Positions 23,497 to 37,152 are shown, numbered from the stretch's first letter. The stretch: DNA of 64,000 nucleotides from Skeletonema tropicum (GCA_037178625.1 CM074129.1:2108001-2172000), one strand, 5' to 3'. Numbers and translations: made by a program. The notes: generated by a model not told the origin, from the letters alone.

Positions 23497-24362
23497 TATA
23501 TTATGTTGTTGCAGCACAATTGTTATTTATTGTGGGGGAGATGAATATAGAGAGATTGATGGGGGATGAAGGATGGAAAAGGAGTTCATCGTCAATATAT
23601 ATACAGTGTTTGGGGGATGAGCTTCTTTTTAGAGAAGAACAATACACATGTCACAAATCATTACAGATGAGTTGACATTTCTGAATGCGTAGCATGATGG
23701 TGCTGACGTTGGATAAGTAGACAAGATGCATTATAATCTTCTGTTTCAAATTCTAGTTTAAATAGCAACTCGTCTCCAAACAAGATGAGACTGGGCATGA
23801 GACATTATCTATACCCACAACGCTGAACAAGGAAACAAGAAACACTTCTTGACGTCATAGTAGAATTCTGCAAAACATTTGGACTGAAGCTGTTGACTGA
23901 CTGAAATATTGCCAATCACTTTCCGATAGAGTTTATTCACAATGCGATCACGTGAGGATACTCTTACTTATCCCAACAGGCATGAGAGTCGTTCGATGGC
24001 CGCAGGCACAACACCACCTGCCATCTGCCATGCTCACTATCATATCGCATCACACGCAATCAATACAAGAGCCATCATCATCTACTGGCCAAATGTATTT
24101 GGTTAGGAGATTGTAGAGAAGTGAAGTGCCCATTGCGTAACAATAGGTAGCTCGAAGTCTCGAAGTAAAAGACCTGATGAGGCTGTTGGCATCGCTGTCT
24201 TCCCTCCTTCGCTCCAATTTTTGACTGCTAGCTAGCTTGCAAATCTTTTTGAGCTCGCATCAAAACGAAGTCGTGCTCCATGAACCACACAAAGATTGAA
24301 TCTTTCTCCTACGCCTGATATACATCAAGCAAATAAACAATATAACAGTGTAGATATACAAT
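23497..24362. other. Intergenic, no gene seen
   Basis: Spacer between the E2 gene and the RNA-binding protein gene. It holds the 3' region of the first and, near 24270-24360, the leader and probable promoter of the second. No other element recognised. Confidence 0.5.
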
Positions 24363-26073
24363 ATGTCCGAAGATAGACGTTCCCGTTCCCGCTCACGCTC
24401 CCGTTCCCGCGAACGCGGCGGTGAAGATAACAACAACAATGGCGATAACAACAACGCTCCTGCATCGGATAATGGTGGCGCTCCCGCCGAGGATAATCCC
24501 AACAATAACGCTCCATCGGGTGGTGGGGAAGATGAGGGTGTCAAGTTGTATGTTGGCAACTTGGACTATTGTGAGTAGTATTGTTAATTATTTGCTTGAT
24601 TGCGGCTTGCCTGATATTTTTGATCATTAATTGATGGATTTTATTTATTTGCCCACTCGCTCATTTGTTACACCTCTCTCATGATATGTGCAATTGCAAT
24701 CAATCAACGGGAATACACACTCCACTTTCATCTCTTCTCTAACAAAACAGCCACCGATGAACCCAAGCTCCGTCAAACCTTTGGCGAATTCGGCGAAATA
24801 AAAGAAGTCTTCCTCCCCATGGATCGAGTTACCGCCCGCCCCCGCGGCTTTGGCTTTGTCACCTTTGAAGACCGCGGGGCCGCCGAGGCGGCCATTTCCA
24901 AGATGGATCAAAGTCAATTGGACGGACGGACCATTCGTGTCAATGAGAGTAAGCCCCGTGGAGAGGGTCCTGCCGACTTTGCCCGTGGAGGAGGAGGAGG
25001 TGGACGTGGTGCTGGATTGGGACCTGGTGGATTTGGGGGATTTAATGCCCAGGGTCGGGAGGAGGTCAAGTTATATGTGGGAAATTTGTCCTTTGATACG
25101 AATGAGGATCAGGTTCGAGATTTGTTTGAAAAGTATGGTGCGGTTAGTGATTGTTTCTTGCCCTCGGATCGTGAGAATGGACGTCCTACGTGGGTTTGCG
25201 TTTGTGACTATGCCTGCCAAGGAGGCGGAAGAGGCTTGTGATAAGGTTAATGGAATGGAAGTTGATGGGAGAACACTTCGTGTGAATGAGGCTCAGCCTA
25301 AGGGGAGTGGAGGTGGTGGAAGAGGGGGCGGATTTGGTGGAGGGTACGGAAGAGGGGGTGGATATGGTGGACGTGGAGGCGGTGGATATGGTGGTGGTGG
25401 AGGAGGATATGATGATTATCGTGGCGGTGGAGGTGGTGGTTACCGTGGCGGTGGAGGAGGATATGGAGATCGTGGTGGTGGAGGAGGATACGGAGATCGT
25501 GGAGGGGGATACGGCGACGACCGTGGAGGCTATGGTGGCGGAGGAGGAGTAAGTTCTTCTCACTACTAGAGATGAAATCGCATGAAGTTGGTGCAAGGGA
25601 GAAGACCGGTGGATCTGACTTAAAATTATCCGTCTGCAGGCCTCTCAAACAAGCACCGGCTCTTTTCTTTGAGCCGACTTCATGTGACCATCTCGTCATT
25701 AGTCGAGATGTTGGGTGTGTCTATTGTACGTCTTTGATTTTCAAACACTAACTTTATTGCTTTATCTTCAAAACGTTATCAACAGTACGGAGGCGGCGGA
25801 TATGGAGGTGGGGGATACGGTGGCGGAGGAGGAGGAGTAAGTGAATGAATGCTGTTGCAGTGTTTTTGAATCAACAATCGTCTTGTTGGATGTGTCTATT
25901 TTTTCTTCGATAACTGATTTTTTCGGCATTCTTCACCACCAAATATTTATTTGCAGTACGGAGGCGGCGGAGGATACGATCAAGGAGGCTACGGAGGAAG
26001 AGGCGATTATGACAGGTCGGGTGGCGGCGGTGGATATGGGGGAGGAGATCGCTACCAGGGTGGTGGATACTAA
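24363..26073 (+). CDS. Two-RRM RNA-binding protein with RS-like start and Gly-rich tail (four exons, one frameshift)
   Basis: Exons: 24363-24570, 24751-25548, 25786-25836 and 25957-26073. All introns are GT-AG (donors GTGAGT, GTAAGT, GTAAGT). The protein opens with Arg-Ser dipeptides ([19 protein letters not shown]) and an Asn-rich linker. RRM1 has [10 protein letters not shown] and [11 protein letters not shown]2 has [10 protein letters not shown] and, after removing an extra A at about 25188, RGFAFVTM. The C-terminal 130 residues are GGGY/RGG repeats, which bind RNA and promote condensation. It resembles nucleolin- or hnRNP-type proteins acting in pre-mRNA or rRNA handling. The last two exons begin with the same 15 bases (TACGGAGGCGGCGGA) and both preceding exons end in GGAGGAGGA, so they arose by exon duplication. 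Reading into either of the last two introns gives an early stop, allowing shorter forms. Confidence 0.85.
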
Positions 26074-28525
26074 ATCATACATGGTAAGTTGTTTGTCGGA
26101 GATTTTGTGCTGAAGTATGTTTAAGCTGCGTGAGGCGGAGGAGAGGGTTGTCCCAACAGAATCTATGTTCCCGAAGACGTGAAACACAAGAAGGCTGCTG
26201 TTCTAGTTGCTCTGGCATCTATTGACCGGACCCAATGAAGTTACTTGTGGATGGACCAAAATCGCTTGACCTTTTCCCATTTACCGAAATATTGGTTGTC
26301 GAAATCCCATTTGGTGGTATGATTTCTTGTCGACTATCTTTTGAAGCGAACTCGAAGGGAACTTGTTATATTGAATTTTGTGCGTTGAAGTCCCACTAGT
26401 GTGGTTGATTTCATCGTGCGAAGAAGACCTGAAAAGAAGTACGAACTGTTCTATCTCGAAGATGCACTGAATCATGAAGAGTGAACGCAGAGTAAATATG
26501 GACCGATGTATGAGCGAAAACATGGCTGTCCTCAGTGTGTCCATTTTCCCGTCGTTTAGTTGATGATTTGATCCAACGTGACAAATAATCTGCGTGTGAG
26601 GTGTTCCTGAAGTGTTCTAGCGCTCGGATGCTGAATGTCTGCGTGTTGATGTGACCGTTCAGCCTCTGAAGATGAACTGAGACCCCGTTGAAGTGCTCCA
26701 AGATTGCGCTGCTTCCTTGAAGTGTTCTAGATTTCTCGGATTAGATCATGACTGATTGCATTTATGTATGGCGATCTGTTAAGATGCTACACTATGCCCC
26801 TGAAGATGAACTGAAACTGATCCTTTGGCGTGCTCCCTGTCCTGCTGATCTGACTTGTCGAGGCTGTTGCGAGATGGCCTTGTTTGATCCAATGGTGCAA
26901 CTGAAGGTGTCCCGATGATACTCGATTGTGAAACAGATGTAGCCCAGTTGATTTGTTTCCTGGTGCGGTGCAATTTGCTCTTGAGTTCCTAGAGAAGAGA
27001 GAAAGACTTAGTGACGGGCTATTGCCGTAAGTTCCATCTCGAGACTTGAGTACCAGCCTCTTGTCTGTCCGCGAAGATTCTATCTGACTGCGTTTGTGCA
27101 AGTCACTGTCCTGCTACCTCCAACATTTGTGGCCAAGTCAAGGTCAAGGAAAACTGCAAAATGCCCCCTCCTCTCACCTCTCATTGCAGCATCTCCTTAC
27201 ATCAGTTCTAACACGTTTCCTCTCTTTCTTTATTCTTCACGCAGCATTTTCATTTTGGGGCTGGCATTGTTTGTCACTGATTTAACAGTCATATATTGTT
27301 GCTCAATAAGCAACGAATTCGTGTAACAAATTATGGAGAAGACGCACTTCTCTAGTGCCGGTAATATTAGTAAATATCAGTAGCTCGTACGAAAAGAAAG
27401 CTGAGGAGCTAATAACGTAAACGTCATTGGGTGCAACGTTTTGGTTTCACTTGGTTATTCTGTTAATCTTTCTCGTTTGCGATGATTCTTGATCTTTGAG
27501 TTCGGAGCGAGCTTCCTTTCGTTGAGCGCTGCTACCTGTACTTAGAGGCTGTCAGCATGGACAATTCATTTTCAGATCTCATGGGAGTGATTCCGAGCCA
27601 AACAATCCTGCGCATATTCCCCATCAGTATTTTGATCATCGAGACCCTTTTTCCGTAGGTGAATAGCGAATAGCCTACGTACTAAAGGTACTAAATCGCA
27701 AGTCCAACTCTCATTGATAGAATGAAACAACAACATTATCATTACACATATTTTGAGCGAAGCATTCCTCAGCACTGACAAGCGTTGAGATGAACACGAA
27801 CACAATAAAACTAAGAGCCCATATTCTCTCTGTCTCAGTAAGATAAACAAGAGTGCAGTTCCTAGATGATTGTCACTCCAACTGTGACAACTATGAATCC
27901 CTGGCGTGGAAAGATCAAGACGCATTCCTGCCGATATAAGGAACGACAGTCCCGAACCTCGAATCAACCCAGTTCCTCTGTCCAAGCAAGCGTTTCTACC
28001 CGAAGTGAAGTAGTCCCAAAGAGCATAGCCAACACATAATAAATCATCTTCACATGCTACTAGTGGCAAACCTTGAACCTCCAAAGGGCAGCAGGAGCTG
28101 GAAATCTCATATCATTACCAGATGCTTGATTAACCTGCCGAGTTCACGAAAAGGAGAGGGCGGTTGGGAATGAAAAATAGTTTGCATCTCTGCTGCAGTT
28201 GGACTTAGTGATCAATAGCTTTCATTTTCCGACAATGTCTCGATTGCAGTTATCCGTTTCTTCGTCAGGGTGTCCTTCTTTTTTGTCCCTCGGTAGACAG
28301 CAGCTTGACTTGGGGGTACGAGGTGATACTATCTAGTCATCAATTCTTCTTACAACACGCACAATATTCATATTGCAGCTCAAACAGGATCGACCTAATA
28401 CCAGAAGCCCTCTCCAGGCAAACTCAATCTGTGAGAACGTGATCGCATCATAGGTTGGAGACAGAAACTTCTTCCATGACGGTCCGTACACATGAACTTT
28501 CTTTGTTGCTGTGTTTGTTTTTCGG
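26074..28525. other. 2.45 kb without a supported gene
   Basis: A minus-strand open frame of 170 codons at 27572-28084 has no recognisable domain and many Cys and Leu. I leave it as unproven. Short phrases recur: CTGAAGATGAACTGA at about 26663 and 26800, and TGAAGTGTTCTAG at about 26608 and 26718. They suggest small local duplications. The last 145 bp before the gap do not match the repeat array to the right. Confidence 0.45.
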
Positions 28526-29025
28526 NNNNNNNNNNNNNNNNNNNNNNNNNNNNNNNNNNNNNNNNNNNNNNNNNNNNNNNNNNNNNNNNNNNNNNNNNNN
28601 NNNNNNNNNNNNNNNNNNNNNNNNNNNNNNNNNNNNNNNNNNNNNNNNNNNNNNNNNNNNNNNNNNNNNNNNNNNNNNNNNNNNNNNNNNNNNNNNNNNN
28701 NNNNNNNNNNNNNNNNNNNNNNNNNNNNNNNNNNNNNNNNNNNNNNNNNNNNNNNNNNNNNNNNNNNNNNNNNNNNNNNNNNNNNNNNNNNNNNNNNNNN
28801 NNNNNNNNNNNNNNNNNNNNNNNNNNNNNNNNNNNNNNNNNNNNNNNNNNNNNNNNNNNNNNNNNNNNNNNNNNNNNNNNNNNNNNNNNNNNNNNNNNNN
28901 NNNNNNNNNNNNNNNNNNNNNNNNNNNNNNNNNNNNNNNNNNNNNNNNNNNNNNNNNNNNNNNNNNNNNNNNNNNNNNNNNNNNNNNNNNNNNNNNNNNN
29001 NNNNNNNNNNNNNNNNNNNNNNNNN
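28526..29025. other. Assembly gap of exactly 500 N
   Basis: The round size marks it as a placeholder, so the true distance is unknown. The right flank begins inside the ABC-transporter fragment of a repeat unit; the left flank is single-copy sequence. The true left end of the array is therefore not in view. Confidence 0.98.
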
Positions 29026-29583
29026 ATGGCATGTTTATTCTTCCATAAGATCCTGCCGTTTTTTCGGGCACACATACGCAGCAATCTTGATCCGTTTTTT
29101 CTTGTGCACAGTGATGAAGAACTGATTTCTGTCCGTGAACTGATACAGGCGGGCGTTGGAGCTGATCAAATTTCCGCAAACCTCATTGAATGAACGAAGC
29201 TGTGGAGGAGGGTGGCGCGTTCAACTTCAGTGCTGGCGAAAAACAACTTTTATGTGTCTAGCTCGTGCGATGTTGGCCAACCCTCGTTTGCTTGTTTAGA
29301 CGAAGCTACGTCCTCGTGCGACCGTTAGAGACGGATTCGTCAGTGGCAGCAGATGCTCCGGAGTCAATTCCCGACACTACGCTGCTGACAATTGAAATTG
29401 CCCATCGGCTTGACGGTTTGGTGGGTGGCACAATCATTGATTATGATGTAGTTATTGTCATGGAGAATGGAAGAAGAAAGAGTAGCGGAGATGGGCTCTC
29501 ACGAGATCTGTTGAGTTCGTGTGGTATCTTCACAACATAACATGGACAACGCTACAGGGCCAGACTCAGCAGAAGTCGATAGG
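29026..29583 (+). pseudogene. U0: ABCC NBD2 fragment, right part only
   Basis: Starts at the gap edge within the codons for GMFILP and runs to the junction with the MPP10 tail. Many extra bases against the later units (for example about 15 bp between CTTGAC and ACAATCATTG near 29413) make it unreadable as protein. See the U2 copy for domain marks. Confidence 0.75.
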
Positions 29584-29824
29584 CTAGACAAGGACGCTCA
29601 CGAGAAGGAAACCGAGGAAGACGCAGCTAAGGAGGAAATGAAGAAATTGGTCGCCGACTTGTGTTCTCATCTAGACGCATTGTTCCAATTACCACTTTGC
29701 TGCCCGCCTTGTTGCCGATGAAGGCCAATGTACAGAACCGTGAGGATGTACCCGCGATCGCTATGGAAGAGGTTCTACCAATGCACATGAGCAAGAGTAG
29801 AGGAGTGCACCAGAAGAAGTATAG
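29584..29824 (+). pseudogene. U0: MPP10 C-terminal part
   Basis: Encodes the KETEEDAAKEEMKKL region; single-base insertions then shift the frame. The 5' part of this copy lies in or beyond the gap. Confidence 0.7.
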
Positions 29825-30002
29825 CTGACCGGCGAGCGATAAATCCAATTTGTAGCAGCTTAGGATAGTTATAGATCTAAGTGTGGTAATGCTAGTATAT
29901 AGAGGTCACTCACTCACTATTTTTATATTCTTTAACACCATCTACACATCTAACATTTTGACCAATCGACACCCCTACTTACCCACCTAACACCACTTTC
30001 AC

Positions 30003-31031
30003 TTACATTCCATTCGTACGAACCGATTTCCTTGTTGATCTCCTTTGCAAAGGAACACTACTTGTCGAGGACCTCGTGACGGCAGGGGTGCTCTTGTCTG
30101 TCTTCTTTGCAGCCGCCGGTTCCTTTGCAGTCACAGGCTTCTTTGCGGCAGAATGCCTGGGTGGAATCGGGCGGTACTCATTGGAACATTTAAACACAAC
30201 TTGTTTCTTCTTCCTCCCGGGGGTCAAAAATTCTTCCATCTTGGATTTCATTTCGTTCACCTCGTCCATCTGGGATTCCATTTCGTTCACCTTGTTTCGG
30301 GCTGCTGGATTTCGACGGTATCTTCAGCCCGACTCTGCTGAAGTTGACGTATGTCGCCTTCTAGGCGCTTGTGACCCTCTATGCGCTCCTCACGCTCCTG
30401 GATTAATGCCGTAGTAACTCGATCAATATTGTTACTTCCAATCTTCATGGCCGTAACAAGTTGAGCAATGTCTTCTTTGTTTTGAGTCGAGGCTGGAGTT
30501 GCCAAACCACCGAACACGAACAGATTGATCGGATTGAGCTGTTCGGTGCTGGAGTGGGTTTGGGACTGCATGGAAGGAGTGGCAGCCGTAGCAAATGCAA
30601 CAGAAGGCGGCACACCACCAGCACTAGGAGCATGAGGTGTGGCGTGCGACCAGAACCCAGCATGAAAATGATGTGGAAAGTTGAACCCGGAAGAGAAGTC
30701 ATGATTGAATCCATGCTGCTGCAGCTGCAAATCATGAGCACGATCAGTACCTTCACGTCTTTCTGCCAATAGTCCTTGTTTCTATTCATCATTTGCTTGA
30801 ATAGCCGCCTTTTATCATTTCGTTTGGATGGGCTCATTTCTTCATCAAGATCAACTTCGTTAGAGAATTTACCAGTCTTTATGGCGAAATCTTTTGCAGA
30901 GCGATCGTACATCTTCACATACTTCTCCTCCTTCGTCGTCAAGCCCTCAAACTCTTCGTCATTAGGATGTGCCTTGACATAGTCACCCACTAGTTTTATC
31001 CATGCGACGCGACAGGTTCCGACCTTGGCAT
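30003..31031 (-). pseudogene. U0: unknown ORF, broken by insertions
   Basis: Same gene as at 52270-53409. Here it is split over three frames by small insertions that look like base-call errors. It carries the QMM variant (as in U4 and U5) and the YRP variant (as in U1 and U6). Confidence 0.6.
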
Positions 31032-31362
31032 GGTGCTTTGTGTTGGTTTGTTAATCAATTGCTCTTGCAATTTATGATGAAGTGACGAGATTGAGAAGTT
31101 CGTTGAGATCATGAGAAAGATGGTACGTCAAGACAATCTATTTTGACTTGGACTCGCTTCGATCTTTTATTTTTTCAAACATTCCACGTAGTTCCTACGT
31201 AGAAAAGAGATTGAGATACTTCTCCTCCTTCGTTGTCAAGCCCTCAAACTCTTCGTCATTAGGATGTGCCTTGACATAGTAGTCCACCCACTAGTTTATC
31301 CATGCGACGCGACAGGTCCGACCTTGGCATGGTGCTTTGTGTTGGTTTGTTGGTTGCGAATC
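30919..31362 (+). repeat. U0: internal direct repeat pair
   Basis: A roughly 140-bp sequence occurs at 30919-31058 and again at 31215-31362, separated by about 156 bp found only in U0 and U1. It covers the 5' end of the unknown ORF. Confidence 0.85.
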
Positions 31363-31772
31363 AAAGCTCGGAAGGAACACACGTACCGTGATGTGAGGCT
31401 CCAAAACGTCTCTGATTCTTGTCCGAAAAAAGTGTCGACTGGTAGGAATTGGTTTGGCTCTGTCATTCATCTGATCAGAGTGTGCAATCATAGGATTCTT
31501 CTTCTTGCGAGAAGAAGGCAGTTCTGATAGAGATTGGGCAATTTAGTCCCCGTCCGTTTTTTCAGGCGAGCGAGTGTCAAAAGTGCACTCTGACTACACA
31601 AGTAGTTTGAGAAGAAGCAGATTGAGGAAAAAATACGTGCGAGGCGAATTTGCTTTTGATGCCGAAATGTAGATAATGTGAATGAGTAATAAGTAGAAAT
31701 AAGTGTTTATTGTATGTATTTGTTTTACAAGAAGTTTTATCTATCGCTCATTGCCTTTGAATTTAATTCTTA

Positions 31773-32590
31773 TCACGACCAGCGTCTGTTCTTCTTTCTG
31801 TACTTTTCTGTTTCTACGGCAAGTCTCATGAATGCTGTAATTGCAGCACATGACTGCTTTGAGCTTTCTATACTCGACAATAAGCCATCAAGCGACAGGG
31901 TGTGCCCCGTAGTTGAAACTTGTTATTATATTTGCATCATCTTGCTCTGCGTTCAGTTCCACTTGGTCCAATCATTTGATATATGATGTTACTGAGCTAG
32001 AGAAGTAGATTGTTTGGGTATTTGGATGCATCGACTACGATGACTACCATTCTATGTCCCTCTCCAGATTAACTCTTCCACCGTTGGATCTAGCCATATT
32101 GTCACGTCCGTATCATCACTAGCACTAGCATCTATATCCATATCTTCTGCTTTTGACGACGGGGATATATTGTTGATCGCTATACATGTAGCAGCTACTG
32201 CTAAGCCTCTCATTGCCCCCCCCGATCCCTGCATCCATCAGAAGCCATAACTGCACAATTCACAGCCGTGCCTAAGACGCTACCGTGCGTCAGCTTGCAC
32301 GATTTGAATAACAACCTGAATAACACATCTAGGGTAGCGTTCCAACATGATGCAAGAAGACAACGCCCCCCCATCTCGTAAAAAATATTCTAACTCACGC
32401 TCTGTACTGTGGCACCACCTCCAGATGGCAGGGGCACCGGGGGGGGTTTTTAGAGAGATGTCATCGCATTCGTACTTTTTTTTAGCGACATCGTCTTTCG
32501 CATCTCCGTCTTGAAACCACACCCCCCCCCCTAGCCGAAGACGAATTGCCTCCACCACCGCAGCAGCATTTGACATCATCACGAGATCCC
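31773..32590 (-). pseudogene. U0: RNase PH/RRP46-like fragment
   Basis: Copy of the element described at 42931-43734. It lacks four bases (ACAT, near 32007) present in U1-U3. Inserted C or G runs at about 32217, 32366, 32439, 32522 and 32624 are unique to this copy and look like sequence error. Confidence 0.65.
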
Positions 32591-33044
32591 TTTGGAAAAA
32601 GCCACACTCACAATACCTCTATCACCCCCCGTAGCGTTCTCTATTTGAAATCCTATTCTCATCTCATCGCAGATTGAAGCAGTCAATAGCTGCTGCTGCT
32701 GCTATCTACAAAATAAAGCGATCAACCAAGCCGTCCACATCATCACAGCCAAGAAGCATCTCTCAGCAGTGCAGTCCGAACATTCCTTAACCCACCCCTG
32801 CTCGGTACTCCTTGCTTTGTGACTCCTTTTGACTTCCGACCGTAACTGCGTCATACTAGGCCGATTCTTTTCGTTCAAAGACCAATATAAGTAACTCTCG
32901 ATTTAGTTAGTTTTGAACGAGTATGCAACGTATTACTTATGACAGATTATGACGTTATTCCGACCTACCACTATGGCGGATATGTTGGACATCGCCATGT
33001 AAGTATGTGGCGAGCGAGGGGGCGGCGGGGCCGCTCGCTCCGGG

Positions 33045-33110
33045 GGTGAGTACCGTGTTTCGAAACCGGTACTCACCGAATACCGGGTTTCGAAACCGGC
33101 ACTCACCCTT
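33045..33110. repeat. U0: damaged palindrome pair
   Basis: Same place as the palindromes at 38771-38827, but single-base changes (ACCGTGTTTCG; AAACCGG for AAACCCGG) spoil the symmetry. Confidence 0.7.
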
Positions 33111-33440
33111 TCGACAGCCAGGCTTGACCCACTCATCCTTTATGTAGAATTCTTATCGCCCCTACTTTCACGACGAAGATGGAACCAACGATACGAATGG
33201 CACGACATGATCCAATGGACAAATGACTGTGAGATCGGGCGGTGATTTTGACGTTTTGATCTCGCTAGATGCCATTTTAAAATGAAAATTGGCCAATTAA
33301 CTAGGCGTTTGTTAGTGTAGCCGGTACATGAGTATGTGAAATGTGTGCACTCTAATTATTGAGGTTGCTATGATGGACGCCCTGTCACCTCCTGTCACCA
33401 TACTTTGAGTATTAGACAATATGTATTAGAATTTTCAGTA

Positions 33441-34485
33441 ATGGAAGCATTCGCTGACGAAGAAGAGGAGTTTTTTGCCACCAGATCATGTTGCCTATGG
33501 ACAGGATTACCGGAAGACGATAATAATGAAAAAGTGCTGCCTCATGTGTGAGAGATAAAGCAGGCAAAAGAATCTGATGATGATAACGAAGGCTTTGATG
33601 ATGAATTTGAAGATGAAGACGAAGATCTTATGAAGCGATTTGAACCTAGAAAACAACTCAGTCCGTCGTAGGAAATATGTGCCGATGCATGAGGAGGTAG
33701 ATGTCTTGTATCAGCTGTACGATGATGACGACGGTCGGGGGGGCTTAACAATAGCGATGGTGAAGATCCCGAAGAAATGACTGCAGCTGACTTCTTTGGA
33801 AAGCCGGATACAAAAACTTATCAAGAGGTACAAGGAACAACAGAAAGCTGGCAAAGCAAAGGGGGGTAAGAGCAGCAGCAAGAGCAAGTCAAACGACATG
33901 AAATTAGACGACGAAGATTCTTGGAATGATATCGATATTACAGAAGATGGGTTGGATTGGAAGGATGGTGGCGAAGAAGAAGACGAGATGGAAAGCGACA
34001 GTGACGATGCCGAGGAGGAGCTTCTGATGAAGACGATGGGTGAAGATTTCCGAGGGCGACATGGAAGAGGAGGAAGAAGATGATGAACCAAACATGAAGC
34101 TATCGAGTCATGATATCAAATCAAAGAAGCTCGAGGAGCAAATACTTCGTCTTGAAGAAGACATGATGGCTGAGAAGCCATGGAGAAATGCTTGGAGAAG
34201 CGAAAGGCACCAATCGCCCCTCCGACTCTTTGCTTGATTCCACTCCTGAATTCGAGGTTGCTTTCAAACCTCCCCCTATCATTACTGCTGGGCACACAGC
34301 TGACATTGAGGAGATAATCAAGAAGAGGATTGGTATTGAAGAAGATTGGGATAGATGACGTTGTTCCACGCGAGTTACCAGATATCGGCGCCAACAAATG
34401 AGGCGGAGATGTCTCGCCCGAAGTCAGTCAAGAGAAATCAAAGCTTGGATTGGGTGAATTGTATGAGAGTGAATATCTTAAGAAG
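33441..34485 (+). pseudogene. U1: MPP10-like gene, 5' part
   Basis: Same as U2 but with further insertions, among them CGGGGGGGCTT in the Asp-rich stretch (about 33736) and extra bases in the Lys/Ser-rich stretch (about 33856). Only part of the frame is open, from 33796. Confidence 0.7.
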
Positions 34486-35374
<889 letters not shown>

Positions 35375-35650
35375 CTTAGACAAGGACGCTCACGAGAAGG
35401 AAACCGAGGAAGACGCAGCTACGGAGGAAATGAAGAAATTGTTCGCCGACTTGTGTTCTCATCTAGACGCATTGTCCAATTACCACTTTGCTGCCCGCCT
35501 TGTTGCCCGATGAGGCCAATGTACAGAACCGGTGAGGATGTACCCGCGATCGCTATGGAAGAGGTTCTACCAATGCACATGAGCAAGAGTAGAGGAGTGG
35601 CACCAGAAGAAAGTATAGCTGACCGGCGAGCGATAAATCCAATTTTGTAG
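35375..35650 (+). pseudogene. U1: MPP10 C-terminal part
   Basis: Contains the LPMHMSKSRGVAPEE end. Single-base insertions carry the reading past the stop used in the later units. Confidence 0.7.
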
Positions 35651-35801
35651 CAGCTTTAGGATAGTTATAGATCTAAGTGTGGTAATGCTAGTATATAGAG
35701 GTCACTCACTCACTATTTTTATATTCTTTAACACCATCTACACATTCTAACATTTTGACCAATCGACAACCCCCTACTTACCCACCTAACACCACTTTCA
35801 C

Positions 35802-36862
35802 TTACATTCCATTCGTACGAACCGATTTCCTTGTTGATCTCCTTTGCAAAGGAAACACTACTTGTCGAGGACCTCGTGACGGCAGGGGTGCTCTTGTCTG
35901 TCTTCTTTGCAGCCGCCGGTTCCTTTGCAGTCACAGGCTTCTTTGCGGCAGAATGCCTGGGTGGAATCGGGCGGTACTCATTGGAACATTTAAACACAAC
36001 TTGTTTCTTCTTCCTCCCGGGGGTCAAAAATTCTTCCATCTTGGATTTCATTTCGTTCACCTCGTCCATCTGGGATTCCATTTCGTTTCACCTTGTTTCG
36101 GGGCTGCTGGATTTCGACGGTATCTTCAGCCCGACTCTGCTGAAGTTGACGTATGTCGCCTTCTAGGCGCTTGTGACCCTCTATGCGCTCCTCACGCTCC
36201 TGGATTAATGCCGTAGTAACTCGATCAATATTGTTACTTCCAATCTTCATGGCCGTAACAAGTTGAGCAATGTCTTCTTTGTTTTGAGTCGAGGCTGGAG
36301 TTGCCAAACCACCGAACACGAAACAGATTGATCGGATTGAGCTGTTCGGTGCTGGAGTGGGTTTGGGACTGCATGGAAGGAGTGGCAGCCGTAGCAAATG
36401 CAACAGAAGGCGGCACACCACCAGCACTAGGAGCATGAGGTGTGGCGTGTGCGACCAGAACCCAGCATGAAAATGATGTGGAAAGTTGAACCCGGAAGAG
36501 AAGTCATGATTGAATCCATGCTGCTGCAGCTGCAAATCATGAGCACGATCAGTACCTTCAACGTCTTTCTGCCAATAGTCCTTGTTTCTATTCATCATTT
36601 TCTTGAATAGCCGCCTTTTATCATTTCGTTTGGATGGGCTCATTTCTTCATCAAGATCAACTTCGTTAGAGAATTTACCAGTCTTTATGGCGAAATCTTT
36701 TGCAGAGCGATCGTACATCTTCACATACTTCTCCTCCTTCGTCGTCAAGCCCTCAAACTCTTCGTCATTAGGATGTGCCTTGACATAGTCACCCACTAGT
36801 TTATCCATGCGACGCGACAGGTCCGACCTTGGCATGGTGCTTTGTGTTGGTTTGTTAATCAA
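35802..36862 (-). pseudogene. U1: unknown ORF, partly open
   Basis: 290 codons are open from 36862, then the frame slips in the heptad segment and in the His-rich segment. MPRSDL start at 36835. Variants KMM and YRP, the same pair as U6. Confidence 0.6.
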
Positions 36863-37152
36863 TTGCTCTTGCCAATTTATGATGAAGTGACGAGATTGAG
36901 AAGTTCGTTGAGATCATGAGAAAGATGGTACGGACAATCTATTTTGACTTGACTCGCTTTCTTGTATTTTTCAACATTCCACGAGTTCCTACGTAGAAAA
37001 GAAGATTGAGATACTTCTCCTCCTTCGTTGTCAAGCCCTCAAACTCTTCGTCATTAGGATGTGCCTTGACATATGTAGTCACCCACTAGTTTATCCATGC
37101 GACGCGACAGGTCCGACCTTGGCATGGTGCTTTGTGTTGGTTTGTTAATCAA
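36725..37152 (+). repeat. U1: internal direct repeat pair, 286-bp spacing
   Basis: Copies at 36725-36862 and 37011-37152. The left copy reads TTCGTCGTCAAG and ACATAGTCACCC. The right reads TTCGTTGTCAAG and ACATATGTAGTCACCC. Left is followed by TTGCTCTTGCC, right by AGCTCGG. Units U2-U6 keep only one copy, of mixed origin. Confidence 0.9.

Noticed and set aside
24260..25699. Minus-strand ORFs opposite the RRM gene
   Set aside because: Shadows of the Gly- and Arg-rich coding strand.
27572..28084. 170-codon minus-strand ORF as a gene
   Set aside because: No domain, odd Cys/Leu-rich composition, no flanking signals; could arise by chance.
28526..29025. Open frames running through the N block
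   Set aside because: They are artefacts of translating unknown bases.
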